From Antedon mediterranea (Eukaryota; Echinodermata; Crinoidea; Comatulida; Antedonidae): a DNA stretch of 64,000 bases. The notes beneath the pieces are model-generated. The model searched no databases. It was not told the DNA's origin and saw only the letters and a program-made list of their open reading frames with translations. Position numbers and translations under genes: made by a program. Of this stretch, positions 11,034 through 21,697 are shown piece after piece (the stretch's first letter is position 1; each line of letters opens with the position of its first letter). The stretch is taken from the NCBI RefSeq assembly GCF_964355755.1, contig NC_092673.1:18107001-18171000 (forward strand). The letters are read 5' to 3'.

Positions 11034-11776
11034 TTAAGTCCTTTACTAGCATATTTAATGTGTGCACAATAATAATTTATTATTATACTGTATGACACAC
11101 ACATCAATGTAAACAATTAACCATTACAGTGTGTTACATGCATGAATGCAGATGTAGAAAATGTGTAATGGAATAATAGGAATAAAGATTGTATGAAATT
11201 GTGTGTTAATCCTGGAAAGTTCAATTTCAATTTCAATATTATAACATAAAAAACATAAAACTATAGTTTGTTAATAAATATAATTCCATAAAAATACAAT
11301 GAAAAGTAGTTCAGTCATGTGAAGAGAGTAATGTAAGTCGAAGATATAACATTAAAAATACAAAAAAGAAGAAAAAATACATGAACTAATAGTATATTTA
11401 AAAAAAAACAAAGCTACAATTTCTATTTAAACCACTTTATCCGATCTTAACTGGTATATTTAACGTTCATCATATCTAGAAAGTAAAAGACAAAACATTA
11501 ATTTAAAAACACAGTGTAAATATCTATAATAGAATGAGTATTGTATTGTTCATATAATTATGAATAAGCTGGTGTGGTGTTGATACACAGCAGAAACTGG
11601 CTATTCTATAAATATAACCATTGAGAAGTAATTTCTTCATGATATAAATAAACACATGTGTATGATAAATCAGGTTGAAATAAAATAATTTGCATTGTGT
11701 AATGAAGACAATTGTGACAATGGCTATTTATCAAATACCATTAAGTAATATCTTACATTAGATTTTTATTTTTCAG

Positions 11777-12291
11777 ATCAAATTATGGAAGTAATTGTGG
11801 GATTTGCTGGTGAAACACTTCATCTTAAGGATGAAGACATCAAGTTGGAGATACATTCTGAAGCAATTGAAGGGGAAACAGTTAAAGTATCGCTAGAAAA
11901 TTTTTCTGAGGAAACAGGCATGCCTGTACTTCATTCTCATGAATCAATAATATCACCTATTGTTAAATGTGGACCAGAAGGCACCAGCTTCAAAAAGCCC
12001 ATTTCATTGTCATTTCCACACGATGCTGTAAATGAAGAGAATTGGAAATTCACTCTACTTGTTAAAGATCGCATTCAAGATGAATGGAAACGTGATGAAA
12101 AGGACATACAGTTTACTTTAAAAAACGGTCGATGTTGTATAACATTAATTCATTTCAGTTTTTATGCACTAATTGGTCATATAAGAAATTTCTTTGGTAA
12201 GAAAAGAATGTTGTTAGGAGTTTTTGGAAAGATGCTTGCAAATGATGAATATCAACTTCAAACAAGACTTTTTAAGCCGTCAGATAAACAG
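11777..12291 (+). CDS. ZU5 domain exon with start of UPA domain
   Basis: 515 nt, acceptor TTTTTCAG, donor GTAATT, phase 1 in and phase 0 out, about 171 codons. Residues ~45-90 contain the ZU5 signature: SPIVKCGPEGTSFKKPISLS followed by FPHDA, with a later segment CCITLIHFSFYALIG closing the beta fold. After it, RMLLGVFGKMLANDEYQLQT looks like the first strands of a UPA domain. In PIDD, UNC5 and ankyrins, ZU5 and UPA form one structural unit before a death domain and mediate autoinhibition or processing. I see no clear HFS autoprocessing motif of the PIDD type beyond the HFSFYAL segment, which is suggestive but unproven. The exon joins the linker at 9056 and the UPA exon at 14086 in frame. Confidence 0.85.
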
Positions 12292-12463
12292 GTAATTACT
12301 ATTTGTTGTTAAACTGTATTTAAATAAAGTAGTTCTTAATTTACTTACATTAACAAATATTTTCAAAATATAGATATAATAAATAGTTGCTTTGTCATAT
12401 TTGGTCAATAACATTAACCTAGAGTAGTTAATTTGGCATAATATTTATTCTCTTATTTTTATA

Positions 12464-13921
12464 TCTATATATAAATTTACGTAAGGGCAAAAATCGGTAA
12501 ATCGCGCGTTATTTCTAGAATGTTTACTCGATGGTATATACAGTTGGTTAGAATCTCGGTACTCATTTTAACCACCTGATGTAACCCTGTTTACTAATTA
12601 AATTGAGTTAGATAATTAGTTATTGACAATTAAAACAAATTTAGGTTCAACGATTTGCCCCAAATAGGGGTGTTTTCTGATCGTGGCATACACTGTCTAA
12701 TGGATGTCAATTTGAAAAATACCCGCATACGATAATACAAGGACACTTCGCATTTTCCTATCTCCTCCTACGATAATTGTTTTTAATAGCTGAAAACCGG
12801 TTGAACAGTTCGAGTACAGTATCATAATGTTAAAGACAGGCCGATTTTCCTTAAAAAATGCTATTTTGATAGATTTAATATAGGTTTATATAAATGTATT
12901 GATTTGCGATGAATGGAACATTCCAATCTCTGTTCTACAAGTGTCTATTCCCTCAGGCGTCGTAACGGCAAATACTGTATACTCATAACAGAAATTCGAT
13001 CAATTTTTTTTTCAATCTGTGCTGCAGAGGTTGGATATAGATTTTTTTAACGGATAATGAGCTAGCGTTTTCAGTCGCCGTATATTATGTACAGATCTTT
13101 ATTATTGCAGTTAAACCACCCCGGGAACCACCCACATCATCACCCTTCCCTCACTGGCATGAGTAGCGTTGTTGTAAAGCCAGTAGAGGATAGGCCTACG
13201 GTGGTACGAAGGATCAACAACAACTTTGGTGGGTAGGGTAGGAACCAACTTAAGTATGAATTGGCTCTAGAAACAATTGAAAACCATTAGGCCTACTAAT
13301 TAAGTTGAGTTAGATAATTTAATATTTATTAACGATTAAATCAAATTTATGATTTGCCCCGAATAGAGGTGGTTTTCACAAATTGTTTAACATTATATAA
13401 ACATATATACGTCGTAGTGATGTATCGTTACATGTACTGTACTATTTCAATCGATTAGGACGGTGATAGTTTCAACAAAGTAATTACATCGCCGCAATGT
13501 TTTACTGTGTTTAGTGGTATATTATTTGTAAAACATGAAAACAATTAATATTTCGTTACTAAATGGATAAAGAATATATTTAAAAATTGTTCCTCTTTGC
13601 ACCCATCCTCTTCCCCATCCCTCAACCATAATGTTACATACAAAACACAAATTAAGTTTGTTTAAATTTGACTTAAACAATTGGTTTCATTTTGTGACAA
13701 GTTTCTCTTTCGGAAGTAATTCCCAGGGTGCTAATTTTAGTTGAGCACATAAATCACAGTGTCTATTTATTTATTCGTTCCTGTAAACGACATGTATTAT
13801 TGTCCTGCATTATTGTACATTTGAAATCACCAGTTTTTTAACGCTGAAATTATAATGTATTCGAGAACTATCTGTGGGCACGACCTAGATGGTTTGCGAG
13901 CGAAGCGAGCTTACCATCTAG
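12464..13921. mobile_element. Helitron-like non-autonomous element, copy 1
   Basis: It starts TCTATATATAAATTTACGTA after an A and ends ACCATCTAG before a T, the A|TC...CTAG|T arrangement of Helitrons. Just before the end, CTAGATGGT and ACCATCTAG form a 9-bp stem around a GCGAGCGAAGCGAGC loop. A second copy is at 23124-24263. No Rep/helicase frame is present. Confidence 0.7.
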
Positions 13922-14085
13922 TACCTTAAAATTATACAGTGTACAATCATGTATTGAATTGATTCCTGATCATTATAAAATATGCTGTAAAGAAGTAAAC
14001 ATGATGATTGCATTGTACACTTCCCTCATATAATTAATAAACTAATATACACAGTCACAAATAACAGTAAGTATATGTATTTCAG

Positions 14086-14220
14086 ACGATAAAAGAAGAG
14101 CACAGTGAAATTGGTGAGAAGCCTTTAATAACACCAGTAGATATACTATCTATGTATATGGACATGAACATTACTGTAGCAGTATCAGAACAGGAATGGA
14201 AAGTTCATGAGAAAAAAAAA
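14086..14220 (+). CDS. UPA domain exon
   Basis: 135 nt, acceptor GTATTTCAG, donor GTAGGA after a run of A, phase 0 at both ends. It reads TIKEEHSEIGEKPLITPVDI and later ITVAVSEQEWKVHEKKK. Position after ZU5 and the W-containing strand fit the middle of a UPA domain. Similarity is weak on sight, so the domain name rests mainly on order and on the exon before it. Confidence 0.65.
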
Positions 14221-14398
14221 GTAGGAATATCAATATTTTTAGTAGATTGGCATGGTAAAGAATTATGCATTAAACATGTTTTTGCAGGAATACCACATAA
14301 CTTGAGAATTCATAATGATAATTGATCAATAAATAAAATCTCTATTGCTATCCATATATTTAGCATACTGGATCACGATACTGAGTTAAGATCTTTAA

Positions 14399-14539
14399 CT
14401 CTGTCTACACTGTCAAAAACTAGTTTGACAAAAAAAGTGTGATATATACAAATATGGTAGTGATATGCCCAAAAATGGTAGTGATATGACATCATCTTGT
14501 CCATATATAGGCACATTTTGTTTGATAGTGTAGACAGAG
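14399..14539. mobile_element. Short MITE with CTCTGTCTACACT termini
   Basis: The left end CTCTGTCTACACTGTCAAA and the right end, read on the other strand, CTCTGTCTACACTATCAAA form inverted repeats of about 19 bp with one mismatch. CTTTAA precedes and CTTTAG follows, a possible 6-bp target duplication with one change. The inside repeats GGTAGTGATATG twice. No coding capacity. Confidence 0.7.
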
Positions 14540-14785
14540 CTTTAGAATAAAAATGCTGTCTTTTGATTAGTCTCGTTGGAGGATGCACACTTTTAATTGC
14601 AGTTAGCCATTTTTGTATTTCTCATTGAGAGAAAAACTCTTTGAATGAAAGCATTATCATAACATATAACACATAACATTATAAACAAAATTATTTAAAA
14701 AAAAATGTATTCACCAAAGCAATCAATTTAACTACAGTGCCTTTCAGCTGTAACTTTTTATCTCCTGGCTCCTTTTTTCCCTTAG

Positions 14786-14927
14786 ACTGTCACTGCTGAA
14801 TACCTATGGCGTGGAACACCATTGAAGAATTTTCTTTTAAAAAGAGGTAATTCATCAGCAAAAGTCCTAAAGGCAACAGTATCACTGTCACAAGAGTCAA
14901 ATGATATTGATCCAGTGGAAGTGAATT
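14786..14927 (+). CDS. UPA domain C-terminal exon
   Basis: 142 nt, acceptor TTTCCCTTAG, donor GTAAGT, phase 0 in and phase 1 out. It reads TVTAEYLWRGTPLKNFLLKR then KVLKATVSLSQES. The pattern of alternating hydrophobic strands with F-L-L-K-R near the end fits the close of a UPA domain. The exit phase sets the phase-1 register used by all following linker exons. Confidence 0.65.
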
Positions 14928-15371
14928 GTAAGTATTTAAAATGCAACAACAATTAAAGTCTAAATTTAGAATGATTGTAATAAATAAAATGTACTATTCA
15001 AATACGGTAATCAGACATTACCATCCATGACAATAACCACCCATTATTAACTGTACCATTGTTAGAATATGGGGTGGAATCAATATAGGTGTTGGCTTGT
15101 TTTTTATCTAGCACTACAATACACTTTGGTTACATTGCTAGTTCCTAAAACACCTTAATTCTTCCGCATATCAAGCAGAGGATTTTTATTTCGAATATCG
15201 GTTGGGTGTTTTTTTTTCTAATTCTTACAGATTTTCTCATCTTAATTTTTTTATATTATTTAATTTCCAGTATAATATTACTAGTCAAGTTTTTCTATAT
15301 ATATATACACTATATATAAATCTGGTTTCTTTTTTTATTGAAAAAATGATTAAATATTTTATTTGTTATAG

Positions 15372-15401
15372 GTAATGTTGAGACATCAGGACCAAATCCA
15401 G
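15372..15401 (+). CDS. 30-nt microexon in the linker
   Basis: Acceptor TTGTTATAG, donor GTATGT, phase 1 at both ends. With its neighbours it reads CNVETSGPNP plus the first base of a Gly codon. Its small size makes the boundaries tentative, but both splice sites are good and the frame is kept on each side. Confidence 0.5.
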
Positions 15402-15520
15402 GTATGTTATATTAATTGTGGTAATGATTAAGTCTGTTTTCACCTTGACCAGAGAAAAGGCATAAGCCAATACGTCTGAGGCAGATACTAGATGCAAGGG
15501 CTGCCAGCAGTTCTGATTTT

Positions 15521-15640
15521 AAATGCTTGATGGGATCTCAACTCCCAGACGGTCTCCCATCCAAGCTCCAACCGGGTCCAACGTTGCTCAACTTTGGTGA
15601 TCAGACAAGAAAACCAGTGTTTCAACATGATAAGGCCGTA
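15521..15640 (-). pseudogene. 5S rRNA-derived sequence (SINE3-like head)
   Basis: Read on the minus strand from 15640, TACGGCC, TTGTCTGATCACC, AAGTTGAGCAACG and CTTGGATGGGAGACCG follow in the order and spacing of a 5S rRNA gene, including its internal promoter. Scattered changes rule out a functional 5S copy. The sequence continues past the 5S 3' part into unrelated DNA (about 15520-15440), as in SINEs that use a 5S head. Confidence 0.8.
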
Positions 15641-15932
15641 TCATATCATGTAGTGCATGAACAAACAAAAAAACAGACTACAATTTGTAGAATTTAATTC
15701 ACCACCATTTCTATGGAAAATTATACAATAAAGAGTGCCCTTAAGCACTATTTTGTCTGGCACTATTAGCCAGATTTTATCAACTTTACAGGTTATATTC
15801 CAACCAATGTGAATAGTTTTATGGTAAGCGCCGGCAGGCATCTATGCCAGCATGCCTATGAACATTTTTAGACCATGATACATTATAGCAAATATATTTA
15901 CTGTAATTTTTAGCTAATTTGTTCATCCCATG

Positions 15933-16066
15933 CTGGTACAGGTGTTCCTCCCAGTACAGGTGTGTCTTCTGGTACAGGTGTGTCTTCAGGTACAGGTGTG
16001 TCTTCAGGTACAGGTGTTCCTTCCAGTACAGGTGTGTATTCTGGTGCAGGTGTGTCTTCTTGTACA
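15933..16066 (+). repeat. 18-bp tandem repeat with built-in splice-like sites
   Basis: The unit is close to GGTACAGGTGTGTCTTCT, repeated about seven times with small changes. Each unit contains TACAG followed by GTGTGT, so each looks like both an acceptor and a donor. 18 nt is six codons, so unit gain or loss keeps the reading frame. Confidence 0.85.
15942..16049 (+). CDS. Probable Ser/Thr/Gly-rich linker exon of six 18-nt units
   Basis: If the acceptor is TACAG at 15937-15941 and the donor the GCAG|GTGTGT at 16049/16050, the exon is 108 nt, phase 1 to 1, and reads repeats such as GVSSGT and GVPSST. The phases fit the microexon before and the DED exon after. Other units could serve as either site, so exact ends are uncertain. 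The product would be a flexible, possibly glycosylated or phosphorylated spacer. Confidence 0.4.
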
Positions 16067-16382
16067 GATAAACAAAATTTTCAAAACTTTCTTTTATTTA
16101 AAAGTCGAAGATAGCCAGGTCTCGGGTCCATTCTGTTGTCGTCACAGATTGATATCTTCATCAGTACTTCTATGAATGGATGATTAGGTGGGAACACGAA
16201 CGCTAGTTGATCATACCCAGTACCGTTTTGATCGTACGATTAATCGGGAAACCTCCTCACGATATATATAACATATTCTATATAATAACATTAAAATGTT
16301 TACTTTTCTTGTCACAGTTACATAGTAATATTTTTAGTTAATGGTTATAGTTACTCAATAATAGTATAATTGTTTGTTGCAG

Positions 16383-16898
16383 AAACAAGAAATCCATTGG
16401 AAGACAAGTTCAACAAGTTAAATTATGATCTCAGTGAAGTATTTATGAAGTATCAGAAAAGATATTATTTTTTGAGATGTTGTCTCTCTGAGCACATTGC
16501 ATTACAGGTCCTTGGCAATAGAGATTGCATAGCAAATGATTATTTCAATGAACTCTCTGAGAAAGGATATATCAAACCAACTGATGTTGGTCTTTTGCTA
16601 AATATTGCAGAATTATCAGAAATTCAGGAAGCTAGAAATGTTGTAGCACAGTATATGAGAGACAACAATGTTAAAAATACTGATAGACATAAGTTGTCCC
16701 CATATAGGAAAAGATTGTGCAAGGCATTGAGAGAGTTTAACCCAAATGAAATCAATAAGATTAATGCTTTTTATCAATTGGAATTATCAACCATTTGGGA
16801 TGTCGCATTTGAGTTAGAGAGGAAAAACAAATTAGTGAATAAATCACAGAGAAAAGCGTTTGCTAACATTCTTGGACCAACTCCTAAGAAGATACTTG
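16383..16898 (+). CDS. Tandem DED-like death-fold exon
   Basis: 516 nt, acceptor TTTGTTGCAG, donor GTATGT, phase 1 to 1, about 172 codons. Two helical segments of about 75 residues can be seen. The first ends FNELSEKGYIKPTDVGLLLN with IAEL after it; the second is YRKRLCKALREFNPNEINKI followed by WDVAFELERKNKLVNK. Short hydrophobic helices with an L-(F/V)-x-L-E-(R/K) end and a (G/N)-x-(I/L) turn resemble death effector domains such as those of caspase-8 and FADD. DEDs assemble by homotypic contact. Following ZU5-UPA, the position is the one held by the death domain in PIDD and UNC5. A CARD or divergent death domain is the alternative. The last 26 nt recur at 24989. Confidence 0.65.
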
Positions 16899-17907
16899 GT
16901 ATGTACAATATTTTTTGTATTAAAAAATTGTCTATAGAGTAGGTGTTGTTAATAAAAATATTAGTTTTTATGAAAAGATTTTGCTGGTGGCCTTTATTTT
17001 ACACTGACAATCTGTATTGATAAGAAAATACTAAAAGTACAGTACATTTTCTCACATCAGATCAGACCATATGTTTTAGTATGTGGCTGCCTTGAATGAA
17101 AACTTCAAAACTATTGCAGAGAAATTCATTTTTAATGCTAATTTATTTAAAAAAAATAAACAACAGACAAAATAGCTAATAGTATTATTAAAGACACCTT
17201 CCCTACAATTTGTGACGTTTTGTAAAAATAATACATACATATTACTTTAAAAACATTAAACCAGGTCATTCCTTGTCGTAAATGTACGTTTTATGGTAAA
17301 TTATGATAAAAAGTGAGAAACAATGCACTACCTAAGTAGCTCGCGGCGAGTGACCTCTCGTAGTCGGTCTTTAGGCCTAGCCTAGCTAGGCTTAGTTTTG
17401 TAGGCCTAGCTGGTAAACATCGGTAACGTACGAACATCGTACGCTACCTATATACCTAGCCTGACGTTGTATAGTTGCTGCATTAATTGTCTTTCTATTT
17501 TTGCCAGACTCCGTTGATACAAATTGAGGAAAACCCGGTATTTTCGCTGAAAAGTTAGGAGTCTTCCATTTGTTTTGGCCTCACGATCGATCGAAAAGTG
17601 GGTGAATTACATACGGAAAAAAAAAAAATATCAATCCGCGCGCAATGCATTTTGCGATTTATAGCGGGCCGCTATAATTATTAGAATCGGCTTATTTTTC
17701 ACATTTTTAATCATTTAAAGACGAAAAAAGTTATCGCAATAGGACCATATAGTATTAACATTAAATATAGTTTGAGATCTTAAATTAGATCTAAAAAATG
17801 TAGGGAAGGTGTCTTTAATGTCACCAAGTTAATTTAATGATAGATGATACCACACATACTGACATGAAATTATTAAAATATTTAAAAAAAATCGTATCTC
17901 TTCACAG
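16899..17907 (+). other. Intron after the DED exon
   Basis: The stretches 16899-17191 and 17815-17907 are matched at 25015-25340 and 26150-26253. Between them sits the TTAA-flanked transposon at 17192. No exon is seen. Confidence 0.7.
17192..17814. mobile_element. TTAA-flanked MITE with 16-bp perfect termini
   Basis: The termini AGACACCTTCCCTACA and its exact inverse complement lie at the ends. TTAA is found at 17188-17191 and 17815-17818. The duplicated intron at about 26150 has the empty site ATTATTAATGTCACC with a single TTAA. The element is therefore a clean insertion of 623 bp, with piggyBac-like target choice. It holds AGGCCTA-rich sequence and no transposase. Confidence 0.85.
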
Positions 17908-17952
17908 ATGAGCAAGACGATACAGCGACTACTACACAAGCCAGTGAACAAG
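17908..17952 (+). CDS. Acidic linker exon A (first copy)
   Basis: 45 nt, acceptor CTCTTCACAG, donor GTATGA, phase 1 to 1. With the preceding G it reads DEQDDTATTTQASEQ. It is repeated with one residue changed at 26254. No domain is recognised; it is a polar linker rich in D, E, Q and T. Confidence 0.65.
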
Positions 17953-19033
17953 GTATGATCCATTGATGATACAGTCAAGTGTATAAATACTAATTTACAT
18001 TTTGTCAAACCAAAATTGAACTGTTCACCGCTGTTAAAAAACCAAGCATTATTATTATTAAACTATCTGTTTTTTTTGGCTTAACTCTTTCACTGCGTGT
18101 ACCCGGTATTACTAAGTATAAACAAATGTCGTTGAACTGTGGTATACTCGGTATTACCGGGTATGAGAAAAATTATTATTTATTTGTATTTGCCTATAAT
18201 ATAGCACCCTCTATAGTTTTTTGATAAACTTGAATACAGTATTTGCAATTCATTAAAACTAATTTTTAGCACAACATGCGCCCTCTATAGTTGTTAATAT
18301 CGTCTTGAAATTTCTATTTCAACTTGCGCCCTCTATCACATGTTATTATTATTATAACCTTGTAATTAAAATTATTTTAACCATGGAAAGTTATATTATT
18401 AACTACAATGACACATAAACATTCTCCAGTTACCAATTTACCCACCCCAATAGAACAATATCATGTTCATTCTGCAAAAAGAATTCTGAATTAGTTGTTA
18501 GTTTTTCTGTAACAATGATTTGATGATTTTGACCAACAATTTATGCCTAATTTTTTATAAAATGATAAAAATAATTCAAATTTGTTTGATATTTTTATTC
18601 GTTACACATATCTTCATCAATATCCAGTGGGAAAACCATATTCCATAAAAACTATAGAAAAAATAGTTTTTATCATAAATTGATAAAAAAAACAGAAAAT
18701 CCAAAATAGATGTAATGATGTCATTAATATGCAAATTAGCTTTTTTTTTACTTCTAACCATAGACCAACCTTTTAAAATAATTAAAAAATTATGTCATTT
18801 ATTCTTTTTTGCACATTTCTTAAATGCATATGCACATAGCTGGGACTAATGCTTCAATGAAGTAAATGTTTGTGTATATTAAATAATTAATAATTTATTG
18901 CCATCTGCCACAACTTCCCATCTTATTAAAATAATACTAATGACAATGGCAGTGAAATAAGAAATAATACTTGGACAAAACATGCAAAATTGTATTATTT
19001 CACAAGATTCCAATAAAAACTACTTTTTCACAG
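17953..19033 (+). other. Intron, also present in two other copies
   Basis: Parts of this intron recur at 26299-26900 and 31160-32480. A TTAACTCTTTCACTGC phrase followed by CGGTATTACCGGGTA marks each copy (near 18083, 26455 and 31275). There is no exon here. Confidence 0.65.
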
Positions 19034-19096
19034 ATGTGCAAGATGGTTCAGTGACCTCTGCATTAGCACAGTCTGACATCCAAGGCAGTCAACAAG
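19034..19096 (+). CDS. Linker exon B (first copy)
   Basis: 63 nt, acceptor TTTTTCACAG, donor GTAGGA, phase 1 to 1. It reads DVQDGSVTSALAQSDIQGSQ then Q. Exon A and exon B share the pattern D-x-Q-D ... Q-x-S-x-Q and the same intron flanks, so they probably arose from each other by duplication. A second copy is at 32487. Confidence 0.65.
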
Positions 19097-19186
19097 GTAG
19101 GATCCATTGATTACATTTAAAAATAAAACTAAATAGACATATTATAATAATAACTGTAGCACATTTTGAGTTATTCAAAATGTATA

Positions 19187-19418
19187 CATTTTAGATGAAA
19201 ATGTATAGTTATGTTACTCTCCAAAATGAACATAAAATGTATAGTTATGTTACTCTCCAAAATGAACATAAAATGTATAGTTATGTTACTCACCAAAATG
19301 AACATAAAATGTATAGTTATGTTACTCTCCAAAATGAACATAAAATGTATAGTTATGTTACTCTCCAAAATGAACATAAAATGTATAGTTATGTTACTCT
19401 CCAAAATGAAAATGATGA
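19187..19418 (+). repeat. 36-bp tandem repeat
   Basis: About six copies of a 36-bp unit containing AATGTATAGTTATGTTACTC lie in the intron. 36 is a multiple of three, so it gives three overlapping repetitive open frames, none with splice context or a domain. The paralogous intron at 32655-32702 has only about one unit before an unrelated insert. Confidence 0.85.
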
Positions 19419-19519
19419 ACATAAACAGTCATTTATTTGTGTGTCACTCATACAAAATAAAAAGCTTTGTCATTAATGTGTAATATATAACTGTCTTTTT
19501 TGTATTTTTGTTTGAACAG

Positions 19520-19633
19520 AATTAACAAAGCTATTAGCATCAGATTCACCAGTTACTGTTAATGAGGAATTAAAAACACAAATGAAGAAAGTGATGATTG
19601 AGGAACAGGAAAGAAAACTTGAAGCAGAGAGCG
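19520..19633 (+). CDS. Coiled acidic linker exon C (first copy)
   Basis: 114 nt, acceptor TTTGAACAG, donor GTGAGT, phase 1 to 1. It begins ELTKLLASDSPVTVNEELKT and ends EEQERKLEAES; the second half is strongly helical and charged, perhaps a short coiled coil. A second copy at 33155 is one codon longer. Confidence 0.68.
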
Positions 19634-19848
19634 GTGAGTTAAGGATCATAAATTAATTTACTTTTTATTTCGTCACACTCAACAGTGACACAAGTCAAGT
19701 CAATTGCAAAGTTCAACAATAGAAAATGATGAACATATTTAAACATAATTATATAAACAAAATCCAAAGCAGTCTTAAGCTGGCCTTTAATATACTGTTC
19801 AACGTATACTAACAATAACTGTCTTTTCTGGATTTTTTTATTGAACAG

Positions 19849-19947
19849 AAGTGACAAAGCAGTTTCCATCGGATTCATCAGATACTCTTAGTGATGAATT
19901 TCAAACACAAGTAGTGGAACAGGAAACTAAACCTGAACCAGAGAGTG
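19849..19947 (+). CDS. Acidic linker exon D (first copy)
   Basis: 99 nt, acceptor TTGAACAG, donor GTGAGT, phase 1 to 1. It begins EVTKQFPSDSSDTLSDEFQT and ends EQETKPEPES. It is similar in layout to exon C (E-x-T-K ... SDS ... E-x-x-x-T-Q ... ES), so C and D are also related. Copies are at 33473 (diverged) and 35263 (near identical). Confidence 0.68.
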
Positions 19948-20978
19948 GTGAGTGTCATAAAATATTAGTTGTGTTATTATATGGTTAAAATAACTTTAAA
20001 TGTAGAATGGATTTTAGCTACATTTTTTTTTTATTTCAACATTTATAAAAAAAAGAATGTCTTTAAACAGAATTAGAAAAAAATACTAAATTCATACATT
20101 TAAACGATTGATAAGGTAAATAACTTATTTAACTAATCTTTAAAACAACATGTCTTTTATTATTTAGTCAAGAATAAAAGCTGATACATTGAACAATATC
20201 TGCATAAATACTGTCATGATATTTATATATAAGTTGCTGTGACACTTACAGGCCACCGTACTTTGATCACACAAACAAAACATATTCATTATGGTCGGCA
20301 ATGTATTATCAACAAACTTAAAAATAAGAGATAGTTCTCTATCCAATGTAAATAGAACAGTTTATATTTCATCAAAGAACATATTGTTATTGTTAATCTT
20401 ATTTTGATATGCTTGCTCTATAAATTCAACAACAGATTAATTATGATTGGTCAAAGCTCTCTGTGAAGCTGTCAACATCTTTGAAAATAGGCTTCTGGGC
20501 TCAACTTACTAAGTATTTGCTGCCCCATATATCTGGGAAAATTGGCCGTTGGTAGAGACAAAATTTGAAATTTACTTTGTTATTTATAAAGTCGCAAATT
20601 AGCATGCAACATACAAATACATTGCAAAATAATAACAAATTGATATTAATTAATAATCAAATTAGGGTGTGTTACATTGTATAGGTCTATGGTACAGGGC
20701 TCAGGTGGCAGGCCTTTACTTTACTTGCCAACTAATGTTTATTTTTTTCTTATATAAATTTTCTGGTTTTTTATTGTAATAACCTAATGCTATTTTTTGT
20801 AATATATTAATAAACCATAAATCAATAAAAAAAAATGAGGTTCTGCACAGTAAATGAAGATGATAATGGATGAAAATGTATTAGAAATTTATGTTATTGT
20901 GGTTGATTGTGTTGAGTAATGAATAATCAAGTGCTGTTGCTTGTGATATTTAATTCTTAATACTAATACTCATTTCAG
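19948..20978 (+). other. Intron, nearly identical to 35362-36394
   Basis: Only a few substitutions and small indels separate this from the downstream copy. AT-rich; no exon or structured RNA is recognised. Confidence 0.7.
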
Positions 20979-21003
20979 ATCTGCAGTCGCCAGAAAATGA
21001 CAG
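20979..21003 (+). CDS. 25-nt microexon E (first copy)
   Basis: Acceptor ACTCATTTCAG, donor GTAAGT, phase 1 in and phase 2 out. It reads DLQSPEND plus AG. It is the only exon type here that changes phase from 1 to 2, and the next exon (22375) changes it back. The identical microexon is at 36395 and both splice sites are conserved. Confidence 0.6.
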
Positions 21004-21697
21004 GTAAGTAGTACTGTATAATGAGTGTATCACAGTATCTATACTGTTTATTTATACTCTCCAATACCATAGAGATAGACCAACACCCTGCTAGTTAATT
21101 GTTTGCCCTGAGATGATAGTCTGGAAGGGATACATATTATTACTATCACTTGTGTGTCTATCAGTTCAGTTGTATATTAATAACATAACCTGTTAATACA
21201 ACCATAAAGTTCAACCATAGAAATAGTGTTGAAACAATTATACACAAAATCAAGAATAACAAACATCAAAAGAACTTTTAAACCCAACAACCAAGTTATA
21301 ATAATAATGAAACAATCCTGGTTTTATATAGAATTACATTCTGCATAAGCTTAACGGAGGATGACGGACCTTTTGTCCTACCAATATTTTTAATTTCAGT
21401 AAGATATATGCCACACTTCCGTTTTGGCCGACAGACTCCCATATTTATACTTGTCTCTTAGACTAACGTGCTCCTGGTTTTATATTCTCCCGTATTACAA
21501 AGATAACTGAACTTTGATGTATATGTGTTGCTTTCTGCAATAAAATATAAAAAAAAAAAGCTAAAAAAACATACAAATTTATGATATTTAAGTCATAATT
21601 TATTGATCACCTTATTGAAGGGGATTCTTTTCACATAGTCATTATGGTACCAATTGCTCCTTGCATTTCCTGATTTTGATAATAATACTGTAAAAAA

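Noticed and set aside
15521-15640. Functional 5S rRNA gene
   Set aside because: Too many changes from 5S, and unrelated DNA is fused at the end; a derived copy fits better.
19171-19483. Repetitive frames reading MYSYVTLQNE on one strand and FILESNITIH on the other
   Set aside because: 36-bp intronic repeat; open on both strands because the period is a multiple of three.
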